From a virus, in IMG/VR virus record IMGVR_UViG_3300031382_000005, positions 1-46,032 of that record: a stretch of DNA of 46,032 nucleotides; one strand, written 5' to 3'. How positions within the stretch are numbered: position 1 is the stretch's first letter; every line of letters begins with the position of its first letter. This document shows, in pieces, positions 38,642-46,032 of this stretch. A model generated the notes under the pieces. It was given only the letters and a program-made list of their open reading frames with translations, was not told the DNA's origin and made no database searches. The position numbers and the translations under genes were made by a program.

Positions 38642-41067
38642 TAGAATGGAACCTCCATCTCTCCTGGATCAAGTTCAACGGGAGAAGGCCAATCACGAGC
38701 ACCATAAACTTTGTCCCATGATATTCTACACTGATCTAAGCTCCCAAGGTCGTAATGGTATAATCTTTTCTTAGTTCTCTGGGTTCCTCCTGTTCCTTGA
38801 TCGTACTCCTCTACAGTAACTCGCTTTTGCATTTTGTTTATGTGGGGAATAACACTTTTTAAGAAACGACCTAAGAGAGTGGCGTTGCCTCTTCTCGCAA
38901 ATTTCCATTTGTCAGCGTAATTAGTGTAGTCTTTTTCAAGCAACTCTGTTTGAACATCACGCATCCAGCTGTCGTGACCTTCTAGTACGTAACCGTCCCA
39001 GAGTTTGTGATACCACCATTCTTCTTCAACACCCATAGACATTAGTTTCTGTTCGTTTAGCGCCTCAGTTTGAGGTACGTTACGAACTTCGAAATCAGTC
39101 ATATCTACATTTTGTAGATGGTACAGTAAAGCTTCATATCCACCATTATCCATTTGGTGAGTTAGTGACTTAAAGAAACCTGAGTCTTGTTTACGACCGT
39201 CCCCCATATCTAGTACGAAGTAACGGCGCTCGTCCCCTGTGGCCCTGATAACGTGAGGGTCATTCGAAGCCATGATGAGGTGAACGTAGTTGGGATAGGG
39301 TTCGGTATCAATTCCTTTGGCTTCAATTGGAATACTGTCCTCAGTGATAAGCATCTTGAGAACACTTTCATGTCTCTTATCACCAGCGAAAAAAGCTTCA
39401 TCCGCAAACAGAGATATAACGTCTCGTAAATGAGCGTTGAAGTTTCCGACAAGGTGTGAAGGATTAGCAACGTGAAGATGGTGTCTTCCAAAGAGCCTGC
39501 CGAATGTTCTTGCGAAATAGCCTTTACCAGTACCTTTTCCTCCTCTAAGGACAATCGCAACTTCTCCCGGACTTGCAGGTGTCTGAACAACTCTTGCCAT
39601 CCACTTAATGAGGTAATCATAATGTCCTTTGTCTCCACTGCATACGTTTTCTTTTAGATGCTCTAGATAAATAGAACAATCGCCGGGAATTGGCTCTACA
39701 TTAAATCCTCGCCATAAATTATAAACTCCTGGTTGATCACCCTGAGGCATGAACTTCATAGTGTCGTATTGTCTACGCATTCGGTGATTAATCCAATACT
39801 TACCCAAGGGGATATGAACAGGATCACCCTTGTCAGTAGAACCGATTTGAATTTGAATGTTACCATATCTGTTACGAACATCTTCGAAACTTGACATTGT
39901 GATACGACTGCGGTGCAGAACATCATCCTCGATCTCCTCGATGACGCGGCACTTTCCTCCAATGTTACCGATAATTGCATGTCGGTCGTTCATCTTTGTT
40001 AGATGGGGATCTTCACTGTACTCTTTTGCCCGCTTGATCTGGCGAATTGCATACTTTTCAGCACCTCCTTTGAGCTCAACAATACTGCTCGCAATCCCCC
40101 ACTCAGGGTCGGTCAAAATTGCAAATATAACACCGTCTGGAACGTTACATCTGGCCAGCGAACACACGCAATCAAACAGCCAAGCAGACCGAGAATTATC
40201 ACCCTCTTTTGGTTGATCTGGATGCTGTCCTTGTGCGATAATAACCTTAACTCTATCGGGAACTTCCCACACGTCTAATTCACTTAGGTCAGCAATTTTT
40301 TCAACATTCCCAGGAATATCAACTTTGATACCGTACTCACCACCATCATGGCGTCCAGGACCTGAAGTTTGAACTGCCTGCGCTTTCTTGAAATTTTCTA
40401 TTGAATAAGAGTTTTTCTTGTCAAACTCTAACAGCTTTGCGAGTTGCTCTGTGCGGCCTTTTTTGCGTTTCTTTGCATCAGGAACGTTAACTGTCCCAGG
40501 AAGTCGCATTATCCTGTCTACGTTGTGGCAGTGGTCGCCTCCGAACACTTGTTCTAGACGTTTGTTGTATAGTTCAAATTCACTCCACGCTGTTTCAGTT
40601 CCATCTATTCGGAAAGGTTTATCTAATTTCCAGAAAGCCTGATATCCACCACCGGAGAATATGATCACCGTTGGTTTTTCTATGCCTTTTGGTAAACGAT
40701 CAGTCAATACGCTCAGGATACGCTCTCGTTCCATTTTAATGAAACCATCCATATCTTTTTCGTCTGCTGAAGCTTCCGCTGGGTCTATATCGACATGCAA
40801 CCAATGAGCTTCAAACATGTCTTCTTTGTTTGGTTTTTTGACTCCACTTGACTTTAGAAAAGCAATGTTAGGCTGGTTGACCGTGAAATATATATTGCGA
40901 TCACCGTTGTATTTTTCAAGCCAAAACATACACTCTTCAATTGATTTCGGACCGAACGGTTTTGTGTCAATAGCTTTACGATCTGTTTGAATTGAGGTGA
41001 GAAGCCAAGGTCCCTTTGGGTAGAACTTTTGTAGGAAATCTATAGCGCGTTGTGACTCACCTTTCAT
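38641..41067 (-). CDS. PrimPol-helicase (AEP primase plus SF3/D5-like ATPase)
   Basis: 808 residues. The N-terminal archaeo-eukaryotic primase domain has VDID (Asp93/Asp95), SGGGYQAFW (138-146) and DRIMRLPGTVN (from 184), the catalytic set of phage PrimPols. The C-terminal ATPase has Walker A GGKGTGKG (509-516), SLFADEAFF (Walker B, Asp556/Glu557) and IMASNDPHVI as motif C, in the DUF5906 class. Primes and unwinds DNA for the family A polymerase. Start overlaps the HTH gene; GGAGG leader. Confidence 0.88.
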   Translation of the reverse strand: MKGESQRAIDFLQKFYPKGPWLLTSIQTDRKAIDTKPFGPKSIEECMFWLEKYNGDRNIYFTVNQPNIAFLKSSGVKKPNKEDMFEAHWLHVDIDPAEASADEKDMDGFIKMERERILSVLTDRLPKGIEKPTVIIFSGGGYQAFWKLDKPFRIDGTETAWSEFELYNKRLEQVFGGDHCHNVDRIMRLPGTVNVPDAKKRKKGRTEQLAKLLEFDKKNSYSIENFKKAQAVQTSGPGRHDGGEYGIKVDIPGNVEKIADLSELDVWEVPDRVKVIIAQGQHPDQPKEGDNSRSAWLFDCVCSLARCNVPDGVIFAILTDPEWGIASSIVELKGGAEKYAIRQIKRAKEYSEDPHLTKMNDRHAIIGNIGGKCRVIEEIEDDVLHRSRITMSSFEDVRNRYGNIQIQIGSTDKGDPVHIPLGKYWINHRMRRQYDTMKFMPQGDQPGVYNLWRGFNVEPIPGDCSIYLEHLKENVCSGDKGHYDYLIKWMARVVQTPASPGEVAIVLRGGKGTGKGYFARTFGRLFGRHHLHVANPSHLVGNFNAHLRDVISLFADEAFFAGDKRHESVLKMLITEDSIPIEAKGIDTEPYPNYVHLIMASNDPHVIRATGDERRYFVLDMGDGRKQDSGFFKSLTHQMDNGGYEALLYHLQNVDMTDFEVRNVPQTEALNEQKLMSMGVEEEWWYHKLWDGYVLEGHDSWMRDVQTELLEKDYTNYADKWKFARRGNATLLGRFLKSVIPHINKMQKRVTVEEYDQGTGGTQRTKKRLYHYDLGSLDQCRISWDKVYGARDWPSPVELDPGEMEVPF

Positions 41068-41452
41068 TCCAGAAAACCTCCAGTTTAATGGAAGGCGCTT
41101 TGCCGTTTTCCATAAGGTTGTACCAATATCGAGTAATTCCCATAGAGTCAGCGCAATACTGTTGGGTACACCCAGAGCGACGTCTCATTATGAGACACTC
41201 CTCAGCTTTGGTTAGTGGATCAACAGAAGCTACGATAGCTAGACTATCAACCCCTTGTGTTTCCATCTCGCTATATTTGCGTCGCTTGACGCCAGAAATA
41301 GCTGCCATTTGTTTCTGACTGAAACCCATACGACGTCGATAAATTAAGCTGCGTTCTCCTTGAGAAAGCTCAAGAGGCTTTCTGTCTGTAGTCCGTTCGG
41401 GTAATAGAGCAGGGCTTTTGATATCATTTCCGGTCTCGTCATGTTGTCCCAT
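41057..41452 (-). CDS. Protein with two similar HTH units
   Basis: 131 residues from ATG 41452, chosen for the GGAAGAG leader, although this overlaps the nuclease gene by 109 bases; a longer frame to 41551 exists. Two related segments, LSQGERSLIYRRRMGFSQKQ and LTKAEECLIMRRRSGCTQQY, each followed by a recognition-helix-like part, look like a duplicated Xre-type helix-turn-helix. Probable DNA-binding regulator or primase-linked protein. Confidence 0.6.
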   Translation of the reverse strand: MGQHDETGNDIKSPALLPERTTDRKPLELSQGERSLIYRRRMGFSQKQMAAISGVKRRKYSEMETQGVDSLAIVASVDPLTKAEECLIMRRRSGCTQQYCADSMGITRYWYNLMENGKAPSIKLEVFWNER

Positions 41453-41766
41453 AGTTTCTCTTCCTTGATCTGCTTTCCTGACCAAAAGAACCAAGACTTC
41501 TGAACTTGCGCACACACTAGCGCCAATCCTCCTCGATGTTCTCTTCGCCAAAGCCAGACTTGCTGCTCTTTGGATAAAGGGTGACCGAATTTCACTGGTT
41601 TTGTATCTGCCGTCTTAGGCCAATATCTTAACCACTTACATTCGATCACCCCGCCGATAAAAAATACGTCCGGAATTCCTAGTCCTGTAGAAGGACTCTC
41701 GATTGACACCGCGTCAAGCGTTTTAAGCCTTTTAACTAAGTTTGAACGTGAGGTAGCTTCCGACAT
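41344..41766 (-). CDS. PD-(D/E)XK nuclease (VRR-NUC/resolvase-like)
   Basis: 140 residues from ATG 41766 (AAAGG leader); the apparent longer frame to 41808 begins in the promoter. GIPDVFFIGG gives the catalytic Asp and IECKW the E-x-K; LSKEQQVWLWRREHRGG follows, as in VRR-NUC-type phage nucleases. Likely cuts branched DNA or flaps in replication and packaging. Confidence 0.7.
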   Translation of the reverse strand: MSEATSRSNLVKRLKTLDAVSIESPSTGLGIPDVFFIGGVIECKWLRYWPKTADTKPVKFGHPLSKEQQVWLWRREHRGGLALVCAQVQKSWFFWSGKQIKEEKLWDNMTRPEMISKALLYYPNGLQTESLLSFLKENAA

Positions 41767-41779
41767 ATCGTGAACCTTT

Positions 41780-41808
41780 ATACTAGCTGTTGAGGTGGCA
41801 ATTGACAA
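41780..41808 (-). promoter_or_regulatory. Promoter-family site 12
   Basis: -35 TTGTCA, 17-base spacer, -10 TAGTAT; drives the nuclease and probably the primase. Confidence 0.5.
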
Positions 41809-41815
41809 CCTCTAG

Positions 41816-42271
41816 TTATCGGGGAATTACCACTAGTTCTACGCCAGATTCACTAAACATAGACTTAGAGATTTCAATCTGTTCTGCCCATCTTTCGGCG
41901 TAATCACTACTTAAATCTTGGGACACAACTCTCTTAATACCATGTTGAATAATCAGCCCACAGCAGGAACAGCAAGGAAATTCGGTGGTGTAGAGAGTGG
42001 CCCATTCAAACCCAAGAAGTGGTCGTTCTCGATGCATCAATCTTGCCCCTTCGACGAGAGCGTTTGCTTCTGCATGTATTACTCTTGGGTATTTTTGAGT
42101 ACGATCGTTCAGTCTTTCATCACTTTCTAGTACTCCACTAGGAAATTGGTTGAAGCCTACGGAGAACACAGCGCCCCCAAGAACAACCACTGAACCTACT
42201 TTCGTGGAAGGATCAGGACTGAATTTGCTTGCATGAACTGCGTGTTTCATAAACATTTTATCATCATTCAT
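41816..42271 (-). CDS. dCMP deaminase family protein
   Basis: 151 residues. Zinc ligands are visible as HAEAN (His66, catalytic Glu68) and PCCSCC (Cys100, Cys103). The N-terminal MKHAVHASKFSPDPSTKVGS is the usual deoxycytidylate deaminase start. Supplies dUMP for thymidylate synthesis. ATGA overlap with the exonuclease gene. Confidence 0.85.
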   Translation of the reverse strand: MNDDKMFMKHAVHASKFSPDPSTKVGSVVVLGGAVFSVGFNQFPSGVLESDERLNDRTQKYPRVIHAEANALVEGARLMHRERPLLGFEWATLYTTEFPCCSCCGLIIQHGIKRVVSQDLSSDYAERWAEQIEISKSMFSESGVELVVIPR

Positions 42272-42807
42272 CGTTCAGTTACTCCATCGCGCATCATGTA
42301 AGATTTGTAAACACATCGAACTTGATGTTTGCAGTCATCCAAAGCATAATGGTAGATTCCTTTGCGAGGAATGGTCTTTGTGTTAAGACCAGCCATGTCG
42401 TAGACAGTTCGAGTGTCTCGGGTATTGTAGAACTGCCAAGGTGGTCTAACGCCGACTAACTTACAAGTTGCTTCCCATAAGACACTATCAAAGTTAGATC
42501 CTTGAGACCAAGCGAATTTTAACTTATTTTCTTTCCAAAAATTGTTGAATCCATTGACAACAGTTTTTAGATCCATCTGGTTTGGTTCCAAAATTTCTTT
42601 AGCAGAATCGCCTTGCGAATCCCACCATTTGATAGTGGATGGATCTTTGAAAGCTCCACATGCAATTTGATCTTCTTCCGTAATATTCTTGTAGAACTCT
42701 GCGCCCAAACGAGGAGTTCTAGGATCAAAAGCAACAGCGCCGATTGAGCGAATGACACAACCCGCTGAGGTACCAAATGTTTCTAAGTCTATCATACAGT
42801 GTTTCAA
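42268..42807 (-). CDS. 3'-5' exonuclease (RNase T-like, Rv2179c type)
   Basis: 179 residues from TTG 42807, which lies one base after the upstream stop with AAGGAA ahead of it; ATG 42840 or ATG 42795 are other options. MIDLETFGTSAG holds the first Asp-Glu pair, STIKWWDSQG and GSNFDSVLW the middle motif, and YHYALDDCKHQ the His/Asp end, a DEDDh exonuclease pattern. Acts on RNA or DNA ends. Confidence 0.75.
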   Translation of the reverse strand: MKHCMIDLETFGTSAGCVIRSIGAVAFDPRTPRLGAEFYKNITEEDQIACGAFKDPSTIKWWDSQGDSAKEILEPNQMDLKTVVNGFNNFWKENKLKFAWSQGSNFDSVLWEATCKLVGVRPPWQFYNTRDTRTVYDMAGLNTKTIPRKGIYHYALDDCKHQVRCVYKSYMMRDGVTER

Positions 42808-42808
42808 G

Positions 42809-43216
42809 TTATGTTCCTTCGATATGTTGGTGGGAACCATCAGAGGCGATACCCCATTCTCGTTTGCGATTTATTACGAGTTTAGCTTCAACCTCTTTCA
42901 TTAGGTCAAATCCGTTTTTCTCGCAAATCTGAATTAGGAAAAAAGCTACATCAGCACATTCCTCGCCGATAGACTTTTTTCCCATTCCGTTGGAAATAGT
43001 TGAAACAAGTTCAGCCATCTCTTTGTTACCACGGATTGCGATTTTCAATTCAGGATTTACTCCGAATTGTCCTTCGGCCCAACCGAGGACCTGTTTCTGA
43101 AGTTGAGAATTCATGTTAAACCTTTTTCTGTCGCTATGTGTTCTATGCTTACCACACATTTCAGCTTTGAGAGTTCCTTTGAAATTACATCCCTTTACAC
43201 TACATACATCAGACAC
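42809..43216 (-). CDS. MazG-like pyrophosphohydrolase with N-terminal Cys motif
   Basis: 135 residues from GTG 43216 (GGGGAG nine bases upstream). The catalytic part begins near MNSQLQKQVLGWAEGQFG and has KEMAELVSTI, GEECADVAFFLIQI and NRKREWGIASDGSHQHIEG, as in the DUF550/(d)NTP diphosphohydrolase group. The first 30 residues add CSVKGC and CGKH, a possible zinc knuckle. An ATG at MNSQ with its own AAGG could give a shorter form. Removes unwanted nucleotides from the pool. Confidence 0.7.
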   Translation of the reverse strand: MSDVCSVKGCNFKGTLKAEMCGKHRTHSDRKRFNMNSQLQKQVLGWAEGQFGVNPELKIAIRGNKEMAELVSTISNGMGKKSIGEECADVAFFLIQICEKNGFDLMKEVEAKLVINRKREWGIASDGSHQHIEGT

Positions 43217-45290
43217 TCTTAATTTCTCCCCACGAAGGCCCAACTTCACAGTCTACTTTGAACGGCACAAGTGGACGACAACGCTTTAGAACGCAGTCTC
43301 TCATTATGTCTCCGACAGCAACAGCTTCTGCAACTGATCCGTAACTACCATCAGTCTCATCGTGGACCTGTAGTTGTAGATAGGCGTCAGTTTTATCAAT
43401 CTCTACCAAGGCAAGTTTAGTTTGATCGGCAGAAGAACCTTGGATAACTCTGTTCAGGGCTTTGTGGGTGTAATCGTAAGAACCATCATCTCGTTGTTCA
43501 AAATGAAGGTGTCTATTAAATATTGTCTTGACAAATCCTTTAGCTTCAGCCCTTGCTGACGCAGCTTTCGCCAAGGCTCCAACGAAAGGTGCTTCTCTGT
43601 CGAACTTATCCAGTATCTCTTGACCCTCTTCACCAGCCATCTCTTTATAGTAACCTGTTCCCATATCCATTCGGGCTGACATCGCATCTTCTTTGCTGTC
43701 ATGGTACTCAATGCGGCGTTTTTTACCCCATCCTGAGATATGTGCCCAACGAGTAGGTTTGCCGATGTCCACGCAGAGTTTAGCTCCACCTTCTCCGTAG
43801 CATAACCCAAGGTAGATAGCCTTAGAGAATCCTCGCTCTAGTTTGAATTGCTTTGGGCTTTGCGACATCCACTTATCGACAATGCTGTCACCATTAACTA
43901 TACGAGTCATCATTTCATGATTGTCTGTACTTGGGTCTTCACGATAACGCTTGGCGGCATCTCTTGCCTTTGGGAAATCCATGAGCGCTGCGAAATGTGT
44001 CGTCCACCTAGGCTCTTGTTGAGAGTAGTCGTTGCAGCCCCAGATTGCCCCTTCCTCTGGTATGAAGATCTTCCTCCATTCACCGGCGATTACAGGGTCT
44101 CGATCAGGACTTGGTTGTTGTTGCAAGTTAGGATCAATGGCTGATAGTCTACCGTAGCGAACACCTTTTTGAACACCGCTTTCTGTTTCTGCTGCAATCT
44201 GTTTGAAAGAACAATGTATTTTACCTTTGACAGCATATTTATGGATTGACGCAGAGAAAGTTGTCCTGATCTTATTTACTTTACGTGCATGAAGAATAGC
44301 GTTAGGGACAGGATGGTCTGAACCTCCGAGCAGAGCTTTATCAATCTGTGGTGCTCCAGTCGTAGTTTTATTGAGTCGCATACCTATATCTTCAAGAGCA
44401 GGAGCTATGAGGTTCGGTTTCCAGATGTTGTCCAACCCAATAGAGACGCCTGTCTCACGTTTCACAAGGTCTAACGCTTTTTTCTCTTCGTCTAAGGCCC
44501 ATTTTTCAATAGACTCTAGTTTTTCAAAATCAATCCGCACACCACGACGTCGCATTCTTACGAGTACGGGGAGAACGTCTGTTTCAAGGTCCCATATCTC
44601 ACGCAATCCCGCCGCCTCAATCTTCTCTTCTTGCATTCGTAGGATATCAAGTGGAGAGGTGACGTCTTGTTCACCATAAGCTCCGACGAAACGAGCTGGT
44701 AGCCGCCAAAGACCTTTCTTTGCATCCAGTCCATGTGCTTTTGCTGCTTCAATAAGAAGCGTCTCATCTTTGGCTTCAATTCCGTGACGCTTACCGATGT
44801 TAGTGAGAGAGTAGGACCATTCAAGTTCATTGATAAGGGGATCGGCGATTTGTATATCTCTGAATTTAGCATCTCTATGCCATTCAAATCCATCGTTGTA
44901 TCCGTAGTCGACATCATAGGCAAGATTTGCCCCAACGAATTCCCCTCGGTAATTTTTGATGTTATCTCTAAGGTATCGAAGGACTTCTGTTTCGTCCAGG
45001 TTATCACCTCCTTCGTGTCGAAAAGGTAAATAGTGTTTAGGTCCTCCATCAATGGCAAAAGCCCATCCAACGGTATAGCCGTCTCGCATTTGTCCGGTTC
45101 CCAGTCCAGCACTGATTGATGGATCTCTTGTTTCAGCATCAATAGCTATCCTTTTTGCACCAGCCCAAGAAGGAAGGTCAGAAATAGAGGGAGGTCTCCA
45201 TTCTGCTTTGGGCATGAACATCGACATTTGCAACGGGGACTCTCCGCTGTTCCTAGCTTTAGCTTCTTGCTGTTTAGTCTGCTTTACCAT
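43209..45290 (-). CDS. Family A DNA polymerase with 3'-5' exonuclease domain
   Basis: 693 residues from ATG 45290 (GGAAG-TCATCA leader). The exonuclease domain begins IAIDAETRD (Asp51, Glu53). Polymerase motif A is NDYSQQEPRW (Asp421), motif B has Arg486, Lys490, Leu494 and Tyr498 (SKAIYLGLCYG), motif C is QVHDET (Asp644, Glu645). No 5' nuclease domain. Motif A carries QQEP in place of the common QIEL, and the residue matching E. coli Phe762 is Leu. Replicates the phage genome. Confidence 0.93.
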   Translation of the reverse strand: MVKQTKQQEAKARNSGESPLQMSMFMPKAEWRPPSISDLPSWAGAKRIAIDAETRDPSISAGLGTGQMRDGYTVGWAFAIDGGPKHYLPFRHEGGDNLDETEVLRYLRDNIKNYRGEFVGANLAYDVDYGYNDGFEWHRDAKFRDIQIADPLINELEWSYSLTNIGKRHGIEAKDETLLIEAAKAHGLDAKKGLWRLPARFVGAYGEQDVTSPLDILRMQEEKIEAAGLREIWDLETDVLPVLVRMRRRGVRIDFEKLESIEKWALDEEKKALDLVKRETGVSIGLDNIWKPNLIAPALEDIGMRLNKTTTGAPQIDKALLGGSDHPVPNAILHARKVNKIRTTFSASIHKYAVKGKIHCSFKQIAAETESGVQKGVRYGRLSAIDPNLQQQPSPDRDPVIAGEWRKIFIPEEGAIWGCNDYSQQEPRWTTHFAALMDFPKARDAAKRYREDPSTDNHEMMTRIVNGDSIVDKWMSQSPKQFKLERGFSKAIYLGLCYGEGGAKLCVDIGKPTRWAHISGWGKKRRIEYHDSKEDAMSARMDMGTGYYKEMAGEEGQEILDKFDREAPFVGALAKAASARAEAKGFVKTIFNRHLHFEQRDDGSYDYTHKALNRVIQGSSADQTKLALVEIDKTDAYLQLQVHDETDGSYGSVAEAVAVGDIMRDCVLKRCRPLVPFKVDCEVGPSWGEIKSV

Positions 45291-45672
45291 TGATGACTTC
45301 CACAATTCTTGCTGTTCTATTCATAGGGGTACAACACACAGATATTTCCTCTATCTCTCCTTTTACGTGATACCATAGACCGTTAATTCTTTTCTTTTTA
45401 ACTTCATTTAAAAGTACTGAAAGGCCAGATATTCCACATTTATCAATCCAAAACTGTGTGGTTTCATCGAACACTGTTCCTTCGCACCATAGACCATATT
45501 CTTTTTCTTTAATGATATCCCATCTTCCAATAACTTTATCTGTGTTGTGTTCAAGAAGCATTGGTCTAGCGAATGTTAATTTCTTTAAGTCTTTCTTAAA
45601 ACACCCTTTAACTATTACTTCACTTTCAATATCAATCTCACCAAACACTGATGCCCATCCTTTAATGATCAT
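45274..45672 (-). CDS. Prohead protease-like protein (peptidase S78 type)
   Basis: 132 residues. KGWASVFGEIDIESEVIVKG, PMLLEHNTDKVIGRW, GISGLSVLLNEV and EIEEISVCCTPMN line up with the start, His box, Ser box and Glu box of HK97-type prohead proteases (His42, Ser85, Glu109). The C-terminal extension of such enzymes is missing. It lies between a small gene and the DNA polymerase, 33 kb from the capsid, and is coupled to both by overlaps. Confidence 0.75.
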   Translation of the reverse strand: MIIKGWASVFGEIDIESEVIVKGCFKKDLKKLTFARPMLLEHNTDKVIGRWDIIKEKEYGLWCEGTVFDETTQFWIDKCGISGLSVLLNEVKKKRINGLWYHVKGEIEEISVCCTPMNRTARIVEVINGKAD

Positions 45673-46019
45673 TAGAGATCACCTGGACAATAACCAAATG
45701 GGAAAGGATGATTAATACCGACGTCTGTGGACGCGCTAGAAGCGGTGGCTTGGGTGGTGGCACCGTTAGAACGTCCGCTACCCCCTGTTTTTTGCCGCTG
45801 GGTGGCCGTTAGCGGCGCAAGGGGGCCAAGGGTACCACCTGCATCCAGTTGCACTTGTACGGCGTCCATGTAAGCACTGATTAAGCCAATCAGAACGCTG
45901 AGGTCAGTATCGTTGTGCCATTCAGCAATTCTAAGACACAGTCCAGCTTCTACCTCTGGTACCTTTGCACTGTTCACAAAATTACGATACTTTTCTTTAG
46001 CTTTTTCACGGCAATTCAT
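45672..46019 (-). CDS. Protein of unknown function with GC-rich insert
   Basis: 115 residues. The N-terminal half is helical (MNCREKAKEKYRNFVNSAKV, then CLRIAEWHNDTDLSVLIGLI). From about residue 57 there is a low-complexity Thr/Ala/Gly/Ser stretch (TGGSGRSNGATTQATASSAS) coded by a GC-rich block at 45730-45850. Ends TAATG overlapping the S78 gene. Upstream signals lie at the window edge. Confidence 0.6.
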   Translation of the reverse strand: MNCREKAKEKYRNFVNSAKVPEVEAGLCLRIAEWHNDTDLSVLIGLISAYMDAVQVQLDAGGTLGPLAPLTATQRQKTGGSGRSNGATTQATASSASTDVGINHPFPFGYCPGDL

Positions 46020-46032
46020 GAGAACATGAACG

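Noticed and set aside
42809-45290. 2-aminoadenine (Z-genome) pathway suggested by MazG-like enzyme plus PolA without 5' nuclease
   Set aside because: No PurZ-like adenylosuccinate synthetase or DatZ-like hydrolase is present in the window.

Overview
The window is about 46 kb of a tailed double-stranded DNA bacteriophage with a long, flexible, non-contractile tail (siphovirus type). Evidence: a complete terminase/portal/scaffold/capsid set, a 1137-residue tape-measure protein, a tail-assembly chaperone with a programmed frameshift site, a lambda-like tail-tip series (minor tail proteins, NlpC/P60-type protein, J-like protein), and a replication module of its own. The tail tip points to a Gram-negative host; the host genus cannot be read from the sequence. 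Both window ends cut through the phage: the J-like gene runs off the left edge and the right edge lies just upstream of a small gene. No integrase, repressor, holin or endolysin could be recognised.

Layout. All but one gene lie on the minus strand, so the order of transcription is right to left. 46.0-36.7 kb: replication and nucleotide genes (small gene, S78-type prohead-protease-like protein, family A DNA polymerase, MazG-like pyrophosphohydrolase, 3'-5' exonuclease, dCMP deaminase, PD-(D/E)XK nuclease, double-HTH protein, PrimPol-helicase, ATP-dependent DNA ligase). 36.7-35.5 kb: a self-contained cassette of promoter, DUF7873-like protein, a structured RNA containing a circularly permuted tRNA (Y-RNA/YrlA-like architecture), and a terminator. 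35.4-26.1 kb: about thirty small accessory genes, many behind near-copies of one promoter and one ribosome-binding leader. 25.4-26.1 kb: the only plus-strand gene, diverging from an AT-rich intergenic region. 25.0-22.0 kb: small terminase subunit, then short genes separated by repeated non-coding modules and a GC-rich island. 21.6-16.5 kb: tail fibre cassette (Ig-like, collagen-like, beta-helix, beta-propeller proteins), placed between the two terminase subunits. 16.5-1 kb: large terminase, portal, scaffold, major capsid protein, connectors, tail tube, chaperone, tape measure, tail tip.

How it works together. The right arm makes DNA and host-takeover proteins, the left arm makes and fills virions. 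Small-gene expression appears to be individually tuned by a duplicated promoter family with a 17-18 base spacer; late genes are tuned by hairpins around the capsid and tail-tube genes and by translational coupling (many ATGA/TGATG overlaps). The most unusual items are the permuted tRNA-like RNA cassette, several small genes that read well only if an in-frame TAA is ignored, a capsid-protease homologue sitting beside the DNA polymerase, and the repeated intergenic modules at 23.3-24.4 kb.
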